Assembly (NCBI RefSeq): GCF_001983165.1
Contig: NZ_MNPU01000019.1
Location: 42,032-106,031 of the forward strand
From: Pseudomonas gessardii
GTDB lineage: Bacteria; Pseudomonadota; Gammaproteobacteria; Pseudomonadales; Pseudomonadaceae
Length of the DNA: 64,000 nucleotides
Direction of reading: 5' to 3'
Position numbers and translations under genes: made by a program. Under the pieces are notes generated by a model. That model saw only the letters and a list, made by a program, of their open reading frames with translations, was not told the DNA's origin and made no database searches. Below, in pieces: positions 55,163-63,882 of this stretch (the stretch's first letter is position 1; each line of letters begins with the position of its first letter).

Positions 55163-56553
55163 CAGGCAACTCCCAGGATTGATGACAGGTGTGCATTGAG
55201 GAATTTGCCGCCGGGGTCCAGGGCCTGGCGCACCCGCGCGAACTCCTGCCAGCGTGGATACAGGGCCTGCAAGGCGCGGGCATTGAGGCTATGCAGTTTG
55301 CCCCAGTGCGGCCGACCGGCGTATTTCCAGAAGATCGGCTCGACGGCGGCGAAGACGTTGTGATGGTCCATGGTGTAGTGCTGGTGCACCGAGATCGAAC
55401 AGCTGTCGCGGCCTTCAAACATGCTCAGGGGAATATCGTCAGCCTTGACGTAGCGATACTCGATGGGAAACCAGGTGCGCAAACCCTGGTCGCGGATCAG
55501 CTTGAGGATTTCCCGCAGGCAGGCCGGGCCATGTTCGGCGGGCAGCGAATACTCCATCTCGTTGAAACGCACATTGCGCACGTTGGCGTAGACCTCGAAC
55601 GATTCGGCCACCCGATCCTGGAAACGGGCGAAATAGCGCAGGCTGTTGAGCAGCGTGCGGCGCGTTTCGGGAAAGTCGCTGGCATACTTATCGAGGTTTT
55701 CGATAATCGACACGAACTCATTGCCCCCCGCCTCTGCCGGGTCGATTGGCGGGGTCGGGGCATCGGTGGTTTCGTTAAGGGCGATGGACAAGGCATAGTC
55801 GGAATGGGTCACCACCAGCATCTCCCAGTGCTGGTTCTCCCGGGTGGTGTTCGCCACGTCCTCCAACAATTCCTCGGTGCGGGCAATCCATTGGCGCTCC
55901 CGCAGGCGGTAAGGCGTGCGGTTTTGCAGACGCACGCGGGTACTCACGCCGAGCGCACCCAGCGACACCCTTGCGGCGTTGAACACCTCGCGCTCACGCT
56001 CGGCATCGCAATCGAGCACTTCGCCCTGGGCCGTCACCAGTTGCAGGCCGGTGACACCGGCCGAATACGAGGTAAAGCCGACTCCGGTGCCATGGGTCGA
56101 GGTGGAAATGGCACCGGCCAGGGTCTGGTAGTCGATGTCTGCCATGTTCGGCAGTGCCTGGCCGATCGCCTTGAGCGCCGGCCCCATGCGGGACATGGGC
56201 GTACCGGCGGCGAAGGTGGCTTGCAGGCTGCCGGGGTCGTGATCGAGCAAACCATTGAAAAAACTCAGCGACAGTAGCGTGCCATCGGTCGGGACCAAGG
56301 CACTGAACGAATGGCCCGCCCCCACCGGGCGGATCTTGCCCGGCGCCTGGCGAATGACCTGCACCAACTCATCCAGGTCCCTGGGTGCCAACCGTTCAAG
56401 GGGCAGGCACTGTTGTGCACCCGACCAGTTGCGCCAGGGGATCAAGCGCGGCGCCCGGGCCAACTGGGCCAGCGCCGGGGTGCTGCTGATTGCCAGAAAT
56501 GCGCCGGCTGCGGCCGAGCGCTGCAACAGTTGCCTGCGTGAAAGCACCATCAC
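55162..56553 (-). CDS. Tat-exported FAD-dependent D-arabinono-1,4-lactone oxidase-like enzyme
   Basis: A 463-residue FAD-linked oxidase. The start has SRRQLLQRSAAAGAFLA, a twin-arginine signal. The FAD PP-loop RPVGAGHSFSALVPTDG has a His where some relatives bind FAD covalently, and the ALO domain carries HWGKLHS near the C-terminus. Relatives oxidise aldonolactones or sugar alcohols with oxygen or a cytochrome as acceptor. The preceding gene codes for a cytochrome c, so electrons may go to the respiratory chain. The true substrate is unknown. Confidence 0.85.
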   Translation of the reverse strand: MMVLSRRQLLQRSAAAGAFLAISSTPALAQLARAPRLIPWRNWSGAQQCLPLERLAPRDLDELVQVIRQAPGKIRPVGAGHSFSALVPTDGTLLSLSFFNGLLDHDPGSLQATFAAGTPMSRMGPALKAIGQALPNMADIDYQTLAGAISTSTHGTGVGFTSYSAGVTGLQLVTAQGEVLDCDAEREREVFNAARVSLGALGVSTRVRLQNRTPYRLRERQWIARTEELLEDVANTTRENQHWEMLVVTHSDYALSIALNETTDAPTPPIDPAEAGGNEFVSIIENLDKYASDFPETRRTLLNSLRYFARFQDRVAESFEVYANVRNVRFNEMEYSLPAEHGPACLREILKLIRDQGLRTWFPIEYRYVKADDIPLSMFEGRDSCSISVHQHYTMDHHNVFAAVEPIFWKYAGRPHWGKLHSLNARALQALYPRWQEFARVRQALDPGGKFLNAHLSSILGVA

Positions 56554-56567
56554 CTACTCCATTGTTG

Positions 56568-56936
56568 TTATTGGATGTGAGTACCGGCCATAAAACTGAT
56601 CAGCCCCAGGAATTGCTCCTCGGAGCACTGCATGCACAGGCCCATCGGCGGCATGCCGTTGTAGCCGTTGAGGGTATGGTCCAGCAGCGTGTCCGCGCCC
56701 TGGGCAACGCGGGGGCGCCAGGCCTGGCTATCGCCGGTCAGTGGTGCGCCGGATGCCGGGTTGGCGTGACACAGTTTGCAACTGGTGTCGTAGACCCGGG
56801 CCAGTGCCGGGTCGCCAGGCATGGCACGGCTTGCCGTGGCAGGCTGCGGGGGATGTTGCAGTTTGTCGTCACAGGCTGCCAGCAGGCCCGGCAAGGCCAG
56901 GAGCAAACCCATGCGGCGGGGGGTCATAGACCACAT
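56568..56936 (-). CDS. Cytochrome c5-like lipoprotein
   Basis: A 122-residue monoheme cytochrome with lipobox LLAAC (Cys 22), heme-binding C53-K-L-C56-H57 and the c5-type end NGMPPMGLCMQC, with its Met ligand and an extra Cys pair. It should be a periplasmic membrane-anchored electron carrier. ATG 56936 has an AGAGG site; ATG 56927 is an alternative. It heads the operon with the lactone oxidase and the PLP enzyme, so it is the probable electron acceptor of the oxidase. Confidence 0.86.
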   Translation of the reverse strand: MWSMTPRRMGLLLALPGLLAACDDKLQHPPQPATASRAMPGDPALARVYDTSCKLCHANPASGAPLTGDSQAWRPRVAQGADTLLDHTLNGYNGMPPMGLCMQCSEEQFLGLISFMAGTHIQ

Positions 56937-57090
56937 AGCCAGCCTCTCTTGTGGTGTGAACAGCTGGGTTCACACTAAGTCAGCAGGGCCGCGGCGTTGA
57001 GGGTATTGGGGGACACAAAGGGGGGCTTGGGCGGACAGGGTTGGACGACCGGCGATCCATGACAGAACGCCGGCGCCTGCAGCAGGCGGC

Positions 57091-57843
57091 TTAGAACGCC
57101 AGGCCGACCTTGAAGCCGTACTCGTCGCGCTTGAGCTTGGTGTTATCGGCCACTTCGGAGTCCGCATCAAGCTTGTATTCGGTACGGGTGTAATACAGGC
57201 CCGCCATCACCGGCAGGTCGCCGTTCTGGTTCATCAGCAGGCTGACTTCGGCGTAGGGGTTGGTGCGGTCCTTGAGGTCCACGGTGTCGCTGCCAATGCC
57301 GTCGACCTTGAGCTTGGCGCGGCCATCGAGGGTATAGCGGGCGCCTGCTTCGACGCGCAGGGTCATGCTGTCGAACTGATGGTTGTAACCCAGGGCGGCC
57401 TTGGCAAACGGCGACTTGCTGGTGAGTTGCATGTCGTAGTCGCCGGACTCCGGCTCGTAGCGGGTCCAGTTGTAGCCACCACCGACCAGTACATCGACAA
57501 AATTGCGCGCATCCAGCGCGGCGCGCCAACCCAGGTCGAGGTCGGCCTGGCCTTCCTTGAGCTTGTTGTCGCTTTTCTTGCCGAACTTGGCGTCCACGCC
57601 AGCCTGGTAGATAAAGCCGGATTCGGCGGTCAGCTTGTTGCCGAAGTTATAGAACAGGCCCGCTTGCGGCATCTGGTCCTTGTCGCTTTCACTGCCGCCT
57701 TCGAGCTTGAAGTCGTTGTAGCTGCCCAGGATACCGAACGTGGAAATCGGATCGGTGGGCGGTGCAGCAAATACCATGGCCGGTGCGGCAACCAGGGCCA
57801 GGAGCGAGGAACTCTTGAGGAATTTTCCGAATTGCTTGGACAT
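57091..57843 (-). CDS. Outer-membrane beta-barrel protein
   Basis: A 250-residue protein with a signal peptide (AMVFAA) and a chain of amphipathic strands that ends in KVGLAF, with a terminal Phe required for barrel assembly. Size suggests an 8- or 10-stranded barrel of the OmpW/OprF-N-like type. Function not recognised. It is separated from the cytochrome gene by 154 bp and from NAT by 149 bp, so probably transcribed alone. Confidence 0.75.
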   Translation of the reverse strand: MSKQFGKFLKSSSLLALVAAPAMVFAAPPTDPISTFGILGSYNDFKLEGGSESDKDQMPQAGLFYNFGNKLTAESGFIYQAGVDAKFGKKSDNKLKEGQADLDLGWRAALDARNFVDVLVGGGYNWTRYEPESGDYDMQLTSKSPFAKAALGYNHQFDSMTLRVEAGARYTLDGRAKLKVDGIGSDTVDLKDRTNPYAEVSLLMNQNGDLPVMAGLYYTRTEYKLDADSEVADNTKLKRDEYGFKVGLAF

Positions 57844-57992
57844 CGTCTTACATCTCCTTCTTGGGTGGGCAAATTATTCAGGAATCGGTTCGAGCCCCCC
57901 GTTTTGCGAAAGGTTCGATTTAATTTGCTCGGTCAAACGGAGGTAAAACGCTTCAGTGAAGGCTCTGGATCAAGCCTCCTGGAGCCGGTCCA

Positions 57993-58826
57993 TCAGCTAT
58001 CGGCCAACAGTTGCGCCAGTTTCGCGCGCAGTGGCGGGTAATCGGGGACACGTAAAGCAAAGGCTTCGCGCAGCAAGGCCAACAGCTCATCCACGTCCGT
58101 AATCCTGTGCTTCTCGCTGTCGCGGCCCAGGTAATGAATCGCATAGTGGCCGTTGTTCAGGGTACGCCGCAGCCCAGGCCCGACCAGCGCCACTTTCAAG
58201 TGGTTCACAAATGGCGAGTCGGGATGCGTGGAGACATACCAGTTGCCGACTTCATAGTCGAAGTGCGACTGCGACTGCAGGTCGAACACGTACAGCCCGC
58301 GCCACTCCTCGCCGACCTGGGCCCACAGGGTGTAGCTGGCGTCGTTCAAGGTCAGGCGATAGGGTTCATGGGCCGTGGCCTGGGGCGCCAGGTTATCCAG
58401 TTGCAATGGGCTGCTTGGCACCATACCACCAAAGGCGACATCGCTGATGTAGCGCACACCCGCCAGGGTCACCAGGGCCAGGCGATGGGTGCGTGAGGTA
58501 TGCGCATCGGGCGGCCCACCGATCACCACGCGGCCGGTGATGCCGCGGGCATCAAAGCCCAGCTCTTGCAACAACGCCAGGAACATCTGGTTCAGTTCGT
58601 AGCAATAGCCGCCCCGCCCATCGAACAGGACTTTCTGCTCGATGCTGGCCAAGTCCAGGGGCACCGGCAACTGTGACAGGACCGAGAGGTTTTCAAAGGC
58701 GAAGGTACAGACATGACGCAACTGCAACTGCGCCAGGGTCTCCAGGGTTGGTGCTGGCGGCGTGTCGTAACCCAGGCGTTGCAGGTACAGGCGGCTGTGG
58801 GTCAGGCGGGAAGAATCCTTGAGCAT
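57993..58826 (-). CDS. nat: Arylamine N-acetyltransferase
   Basis: A 277-residue cytosolic enzyme that moves acetyl from acetyl-CoA to arylamines or arylhydrazines. The catalytic triad is complete: C75 in RGGYCYELN, H114 in RTHRLALV and D129 in YISDVAFGG. Length fits bacterial NATs (about 275). Natural substrate in Pseudomonas is unclear; xenobiotic detoxification or secondary metabolism are both possible. Confidence 0.92.
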   Translation of the reverse strand: MLKDSSRLTHSRLYLQRLGYDTPPAPTLETLAQLQLRHVCTFAFENLSVLSQLPVPLDLASIEQKVLFDGRGGYCYELNQMFLALLQELGFDARGITGRVVIGGPPDAHTSRTHRLALVTLAGVRYISDVAFGGMVPSSPLQLDNLAPQATAHEPYRLTLNDASYTLWAQVGEEWRGLYVFDLQSQSHFDYEVGNWYVSTHPDSPFVNHLKVALVGPGLRRTLNNGHYAIHYLGRDSEKHRITDVDELLALLREAFALRVPDYPPLRAKLAQLLADS

Positions 58827-58928
58827 GACGCGATCCTTGGGCGCAGGGCGAAGGCTTCACTAATACCTGTAACCGTCGTCGCTGCCAATACTGATCTGTG
58901 GCAATAGATTGCAAGAATGCAGCACAAA

Positions 58929-58947
58929 CTTTCTGAACCTTTCTGAA
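58929..58947. repeat. 10-bp tandem direct repeat in a divergent promoter
   Basis: CTTTCTGAA at 58929-58937 and again at 58939-58947, one helical turn apart, in the 160-bp gap between nat and the 80-residue gene. The spacing suits side-by-side binding of a regulator; none is known for it. Confidence 0.5.
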
Positions 58948-58986
58948 TCAATCCGCATCCATTCCATAACAAAACAGGGAGGCAAT

Positions 58987-59229
58987 ATGGGCACGGCAAC
59001 GATCTACACCATCCACTACAGGCTGCATGGCCAACCCAAGTCCTTTGTGGTGCGGGCGGAGGTCATGAATAACGCAGAGGCATGGCACTGGGCTAGCTGT
59101 GACGCCGGGGTGGCCCACGTCGGGCGCATTGGGCGTCCTGGTCATGAGCGCACCAAAAAAACCACCCGGCCATGGGCGGAGAAATACGGCATCACTGACG
59201 TTACCTGGATCGCCCCCAAGCACTTGTAG
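58987..59229 (+). CDS. Small conserved Pseudomonas protein (possibly DUF6555)
   Basis: An 80-residue soluble protein with ATG 58987 after a strong GGGAGG site. The pattern YTIHYRLHGQPKSFVVRAE, then NAEAWHWASCDAGV, is one I associate with small pseudomonad proteins of the DUF6555 type; this is not certain. Basic C-terminal half. No function is known. Confidence 0.65.
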   Translation: MGTATIYTIHYRLHGQPKSFVVRAEVMNNAEAWHWASCDAGVAHVGRIGRPGHERTKKTTRPWAEKYGITDVTWIAPKHL

Positions 59230-59328
59230 GCATTGGCGGCCTGGTTTCTTCTCACCCCCCGCCACAAATCATGAGAAGATGCCGCGCCGCGCAATACCCC
59301 TACTTGGCTTATGGAGACTGCATCCCGC

Positions 59329-59850
59329 ATGTTCGAGATCAAACCTGTCGATCCGCAAACCTATCGCCAGCAGACACGCCGCAGCACGCTGATCGTCGCG
59401 GTGATCTTCATCGCCCTGGCCATGCTGCTGTCGAGCCTGGCGGTGATGCTGTTTGGCGAGCCCGGCGGCGACAACTTTCGCTTCAATATCGGCGGTGTGG
59501 TGGCGGGCGTGGTCCTGACCATCGCCCTGGTCCGCGGCCCGTTCTGGTCACAAGCCTGGCTGGCCCCCGCGGTCTATGGCTGGCAGCTCAAGCGCAACCT
59601 GATGCGGGTGACCAACGTCATGCACAAGGTCACCGAGCGGGTACAGGCCAACAATCCGGCGGCGCTGAAGCTGCTGCGGTTCTACCACCTGGGGCTGACG
59701 CAGATGCACGAGTTGGATGCCAATTCCAGCGCACAGGCGCAACTGGTCAGGGAAATCCAAGAACACCAGGCACAGATGAAGGCGCAGGGAATCGAAACTG
59801 AGCAAACGCGCCTGGACCCGGCGTGGTTGAAGGCCATGAGCGACACCTGA
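59329..59850 (+). CDS. DUF3087-family membrane protein
   Basis: A 173-residue inner-membrane protein with two helices (about 20-45 and 55-75) and a helical cytosolic tail (AQLVREIQEHQAQMKAQGIE). Start MFEIKPVDPQ-x-YRQQTRRS is typical of DUF3087 in gamma-proteobacteria. ATG 59311 would add six residues. Function unknown. Confidence 0.75.
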   Translation: MFEIKPVDPQTYRQQTRRSTLIVAVIFIALAMLLSSLAVMLFGEPGGDNFRFNIGGVVAGVVLTIALVRGPFWSQAWLAPAVYGWQLKRNLMRVTNVMHKVTERVQANNPAALKLLRFYHLGLTQMHELDANSSAQAQLVREIQEHQAQMKAQGIETEQTRLDPAWLKAMSDT

Positions 59851-59857
59851 GGTGACA

Positions 59858-59877
59858 GGAGCCCGCTTGCGGGCTCC
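59858..59877. terminator. Bidirectional hairpin between DUF3087 and dyp genes
   Basis: GGAGCCCGC and GCGGGCTCC form a 9-bp stem with a TT loop, 7 nt after one stop and 10 nt before the other, between convergent genes. There is no clear T run. Confidence 0.6.
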
Positions 59878-59887
59878 GGCAAAGGGC

Positions 59888-60754
59888 TCAGGCGGCGAAG
59901 AGCACGCCCAGGTCCAGATGCCCGTCCTTGAGCGGCGGGCACCAGTAGTAACCACCGGTCAGCGGCGTGCTGATGCGGTACAGGCCATCGACAATCCCGT
60001 CTTCCAGGCCACTCATGCGGCGCAACTGGGCCTCGAAGGCATCAAAGGAATGGCCGAATGCGAGGAACATCAACCCCGCCTGGCCATTTTCGGCCCAGGG
60101 CATCGAGCGGCGCACCACAAAGGCTTCGGGGGCGAAGCTCTCCTGGGCGGTGCGCTTGACGTGGGCAGACTCGGGGGCGTCCTCCAGCTCTTCGTTATCG
60201 CCATGGCGACGCCCGATGATGTGGTCGCGCTCCTGGGCCGGCAAGGCGGCGAAACCGTCCAGGTCGTGCTGCCATTGCTGGATCGCGGCAAAGCTGGCGC
60301 CGCTGTCGGCAACGGCGGCTTGGACGGCGGCATCGTCGCGGGGGTTTTCGGTGCCGTCTTCGTAGTCGGTCAGGTCAAAGCCGCTCTTGTAGCGGAAACC
60401 TTCGGTCATCTGCACCAGGCGAAAAGCCGGCGCCAGGGCTTTCTCAAAAGCCCGGCTGCGCAGCAGCAATTCACCACGGTCTGCGCCATGCAGCCAGCAC
60501 CACAACGCCTGCTGGGTGGATGGGTTGTCGGCACCAGGCGCCGAGATAGGCGGGAAACTGCGCAGCCCGTCGACCTGCGCGCCAAGGGCCTTGACCAGCG
60601 GTTCACCCAAGCCCACCACCCCTGCCGAGTCGACCAGTTGCACCAGCGCATCCAGCGCTGCCGGCACGGCGTCAATGGATTCGATGGCAAAAAACAGATG
60701 GCGTGCCTGCAACGGCACCGGTGCGGCAAGAATGCCCGGCTGGTACTGACTCAT
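59888..60754 (-). CDS. DyP-type heme peroxidase
   Basis: A 288-residue cytosolic or encapsulated dye-decolorizing peroxidase (class B size). The catalytic GXXDG region is DYEDGTENP (D133), the proximal heme His is H198 in ESAHVKRTA, and the distal Arg lies later (VVRRSMPW). Class B enzymes use H2O2 to oxidise dyes, Mn(II) or lignin-related phenols. ATG 60754 has AAGGAG; a 13-residue extension is rejected. No encapsulin gene is nearby. Confidence 0.92.
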   Translation of the reverse strand: MSQYQPGILAAPVPLQARHLFFAIESIDAVPAALDALVQLVDSAGVVGLGEPLVKALGAQVDGLRSFPPISAPGADNPSTQQALWCWLHGADRGELLLRSRAFEKALAPAFRLVQMTEGFRYKSGFDLTDYEDGTENPRDDAAVQAAVADSGASFAAIQQWQHDLDGFAALPAQERDHIIGRRHGDNEELEDAPESAHVKRTAQESFAPEAFVVRRSMPWAENGQAGLMFLAFGHSFDAFEAQLRRMSGLEDGIVDGLYRISTPLTGGYYWCPPLKDGHLDLGVLFAA

Positions 60755-60894
60755 ATGAACTCCTTCAAGAAAGCCGCGTAGTTTACCCGGCACAGCCCCA
60801 CGGTGCGTAGGGAAATACGTGTAAGCCTTGCAACAGAGCCCTCGGATGGGGGAATCTCTGACCCACGCTGTGCAACCACTCCAGGGGTAGCGAC

Positions 60895-62520
60895 ATGACC
60901 ACCACTCACCTGCTTGCCAATCTGTTTCCCACCGCCAACGACATTCCCGAGCAATTTCGCCTCGCCGCCCCCATCGAACAGCGCGACTATCTGGTCGATG
61001 GCCAGTTGCGCACCTGGAACGGCCCCTTGGCCCAGGTGCGCAGCCCGGTCCAGTTGGCGGGCGCTGACGGCGACACGCCAGTGATAATCGGCAGCACGCC
61101 CCTGCTGGATGCCGAAACCGCCCTGCTCGCCCTCGATGCCGCGGTGCGGGCCTATGATCGGGGCCAGGGCCAGTGGCCTACGATGCGGGTGGTCGAGCGG
61201 ATCCAACATGTCGAGGCGTTTTTGCGGCGCATGCGCGAACAGCGCGATGCCGTGGTGAAACTGCTGATGTGGGAAATCGGCAAGAACCTCAAGGACTCGC
61301 AGAAAGAATTCGACCGCACCTGCGACTACATCACCGACACCATCAATGCCCTCAAGGAACTGGACCGCCGCTCCAGCCGCTTCGAGCTGGAACAGGACAC
61401 CCTGGGGCAGATCCGTCGTGTGCCCATGGGCGTGGCGCTGTGCATGGGCCCCTACAATTACCCGCTCAACGAAACCTTCACCACACTGATCCCGGCGCTG
61501 ATCATGGGCAACACCGTGGTGTTCAAGCCGGCCAAGCTCGGCGTGCTGTTGATCCGCCCGCTGCTGGAAGCCTTCCGCGACAGCTTCCCAGCCGGGGTTA
61601 TCAACGTGATCTATGGCAGTGGCCGCGAGACCGTCAGCGCGCTGATGGCCAGCGGCAAGGTGGATATCTTTGCGTTTATCGGCACCAACAAGGCGGCCAG
61701 TGATTTGAAAAAGCTGCACCCGCGCCCCCATCGCCTGCGTGCGGCCCTGGGGCTGGATGCGAAAAACCCCGGCATCGTACTGCCTGAGGTCGACCTGGAT
61801 AACGCCGTCAACGAGGCCCTCACCGGCTCGCTGTCCTTCAACGGCCAGCGCTGCACCGCGTTGAAAATCCTGTTTGTGCATGAGGCCGTGGTCGAGCGTT
61901 TCATCGAGAAATTCAACCACAAACTGGCCACCCTCAAGCCGGGCATGCCCTGGGAAGACGGTGTGGCGCTGACGCCGTTGCCGGAAGTGGGCAAGGTGGA
62001 CTACCTCAACGGCCTGGTGGCCGATGCCGAACAACAGGGGGCCAAGGTGGTGAATGCCAATGGCGGCGCCAGCCGTGGCTCCTTCTTCTACCCGGCGGTG
62101 CTGTACCCGGTGAACCCGCAGATGCGCGTGTATCACGAGGAACAGTTCGGCCCGGTGGTCCCCATCGTGCCCTACCGCGACCTGGACACGGTGATCGACT
62201 ACGTCCTGGAGTCGGATTTCGGCCAACAGTTGAGCCTCTTCGGCACTGACCCGGCGCAAATCGGGCGCCTGGTGGACACCTTTGCCAACCAGGTGGGCCG
62301 AATCAATATCAACGCCCAATGCCAGCGCGGCCCCGACACCTTCCCGTTCAATGGCCGCAAGAACTCGGCCGAGGGCACCTTGTCGGTGCATGACGCCCTG
62401 CGGGTGTTCTCGATCCGCACCCTGGTGGCCACCAAGTTCCAGGACAGCAACAAAGCGCTGATCAGCGATATCATTCGGGACCGGGCGTCGAGCTTCCTGA
62501 CCACCGACTATATTTTCTAA
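60895..62520 (+). CDS. GapN-like NADP-dependent glyceraldehyde-3-phosphate dehydrogenase
   Basis: A 541-residue aldehyde dehydrogenase superfamily protein, long for that family, similar to the non-phosphorylating NADP-GAPDH group of Pseudomonas. The catalytic Cys is C320 in FNGQRCTALK, as in GapN. The usual general-base Glu of the LELGGK motif is replaced: the matching stretch is LGLDAKNP (285-292) with Gly at the Glu place. It would oxidise glyceraldehyde-3-phosphate to 3-phosphoglycerate with NADPH. It is transcribed away from dyp. Confidence 0.75.
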   Translation: MTTTHLLANLFPTANDIPEQFRLAAPIEQRDYLVDGQLRTWNGPLAQVRSPVQLAGADGDTPVIIGSTPLLDAETALLALDAAVRAYDRGQGQWPTMRVVERIQHVEAFLRRMREQRDAVVKLLMWEIGKNLKDSQKEFDRTCDYITDTINALKELDRRSSRFELEQDTLGQIRRVPMGVALCMGPYNYPLNETFTTLIPALIMGNTVVFKPAKLGVLLIRPLLEAFRDSFPAGVINVIYGSGRETVSALMASGKVDIFAFIGTNKAASDLKKLHPRPHRLRAALGLDAKNPGIVLPEVDLDNAVNEALTGSLSFNGQRCTALKILFVHEAVVERFIEKFNHKLATLKPGMPWEDGVALTPLPEVGKVDYLNGLVADAEQQGAKVVNANGGASRGSFFYPAVLYPVNPQMRVYHEEQFGPVVPIVPYRDLDTVIDYVLESDFGQQLSLFGTDPAQIGRLVDTFANQVGRININAQCQRGPDTFPFNGRKNSAEGTLSVHDALRVFSIRTLVATKFQDSNKALISDIIRDRASSFLTTDYIF

Positions 62521-62545
62521 ACTGCTCCCATGTAGGAACGGGCTG

Positions 62546-62634
62546 TGTGGGAGCGGGCTTGCTCGCGATCGCGGTGTATCAGCACCAGATTTGTTGGCTG
62601 ACACTCCGCGATCGCGAGCAAGCCCGCTCCCACA
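62546..62634. repeat. REPIN, copy 2
   Basis: An 89-bp inverted pair, the same length and outer sequence as the copy at 14193-14281, ending in CGCTCCCACA. It lies after the GapN gene and before the FUSC gene. An in-frame ATG inside the element (62591) would extend the FUSC protein by 29 residues, which is an annotation trap. Neither copy carries a RAYT transposase. Confidence 0.87.
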
Positions 62635-62677
62635 CTGGACCCGCATAACATCTAAAGATGAGGCCTTCTTAATCCCG

Positions 62678-63742
62678 ATGAATCTGCCGCCCTTCGCCCG
62701 TCGCCTGTTGCGGCCACTGCTCGACCCCTATCGCCGCTATCGCCATGCCAAACTGATCCACGCCATACGGGTTTCCATCGGCCTGCTCGCGACCATCCTG
62801 CTCACCACCGGTCTCAACCTACCCCATGGCGAATGGGCGTCGGTGACCATGCTGGTGGTGATTGGTGGCCTGCAGCACCACGGCAATATCGGCAAGAAAG
62901 CCGTGGAGCGGGCCTACGGTACGCTGATCGGGGCCAGTGTCGGCCTGTTGCTGGTGGCGCAACAGGCTTACCTCGGCCAACCCTTGCTGACCTACCTGTT
63001 GATGTCAGTGGTGTGCGGCTTCTTTTCCTATCACGCCATCGGCAAGGGTGGGTACACCGCGCTGCTGTCGGGGATCACCGTGTTTATCGTCGCCGGCCAC
63101 GGCGATAACCCGCTGTCCGATGGCCTGTGGCGTACCGTCGACATTCTGATCGGCATCGCCCTGGCCCTGGCGTTTTCCTTCGCCCTGCCGCTGTATGCGG
63201 TGTACTCCTGGCGCTACAACCTGGCCAGTGCGCTGCGCGACTGCGCCGCTATCTACAGCCGGATCATCAGCGGCCAGTCAGTCACCGATGATGAACATCT
63301 CAAGCGGCTCAATCGCTTGAATGCGGCCATGTTGCAACTGCGTTCGCTGATGCCTTCGGTGTCCAAGGAGGTGCGGATTTCCATGACCGAGCTGGATGCG
63401 ATCCAACGCCATCTGCGCATGTGCATCAGCACCCTGGAAATTCTCGGCAATACCCGCCCTGATCCACGGGATGAACAAGCCATGGCGCGCTTGCAATTGG
63501 CGCTCAAGACCCAGCATCGGCAGATTCACGTGCAGTTGATCGGGATGGCGCGCGCCCTGCAATCGGGTGCCACGCAGCGGTTGGAGCGCACCCGTATTGC
63601 TGCGCCTGAGCCCCAGGCCCCGCTGGAGGCCCCGGTACACAGTGCGCTGGACGGCTATCGGTTATTGACCGCGCAACTGGCGGCAAACGTCGACGCGATG
63701 CACGCACGATTGGCGAACAGCGCCAAGGCGTGGAAGATCTGA
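62678..63742 (+). CDS. FUSC-family inner-membrane protein
   Basis: A 354-residue fusaric-acid-resistance-like membrane protein. It has about six helices in the N-terminal half (RVSIGLLATILLTTGLN through FSFALPLYAVY), conserved KKAVERAYGTLIGASVG between them, and a long cytosolic C-terminal half. FUSC proteins are thought to export aromatic acids, but this one lacks an adjacent AaeA-like membrane fusion gene. ATG 62678 is the conserved start. Confidence 0.85.
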   Translation: MNLPPFARRLLRPLLDPYRRYRHAKLIHAIRVSIGLLATILLTTGLNLPHGEWASVTMLVVIGGLQHHGNIGKKAVERAYGTLIGASVGLLLVAQQAYLGQPLLTYLLMSVVCGFFSYHAIGKGGYTALLSGITVFIVAGHGDNPLSDGLWRTVDILIGIALALAFSFALPLYAVYSWRYNLASALRDCAAIYSRIISGQSVTDDEHLKRLNRLNAAMLQLRSLMPSVSKEVRISMTELDAIQRHLRMCISTLEILGNTRPDPRDEQAMARLQLALKTQHRQIHVQLIGMARALQSGATQRLERTRIAAPEPQAPLEAPVHSALDGYRLLTAQLAANVDAMHARLANSAKAWKI

Positions 63743-63853
63743 AGCGTTTTACACAAAAACACGGATACCCTATTTTTCTTACAGTTTTTTCACGATTTAT
63801 TCACATCCACAGACGTAGGGTGAAGCCTCATCCGTTACAAACGTTGCATATCA

Positions 63854-63881
63854 AGCCCGCCGCCCCAGCGGGCTTTTTTTT
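63854..63881 (+). terminator. Rho-independent terminator with intron insertion just after it
   Basis: AGCCCGC and GCGGGCT form a 7-bp stem with a 7-base loop, followed by eight T. It lies about 110 nt past the FUSC stop and is the terminator of that gene or of its former neighbour. The group II intron begins two bases later. Confidence 0.85.
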
Positions 63882-63882
63882 G

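Noticed and set aside
60751..62646. 631-codon open frame opposite the GapN-like gene
   Set aside because: Runs through a REPIN, an intergenic promoter and the whole sense gene; low-complexity and not like any known family.
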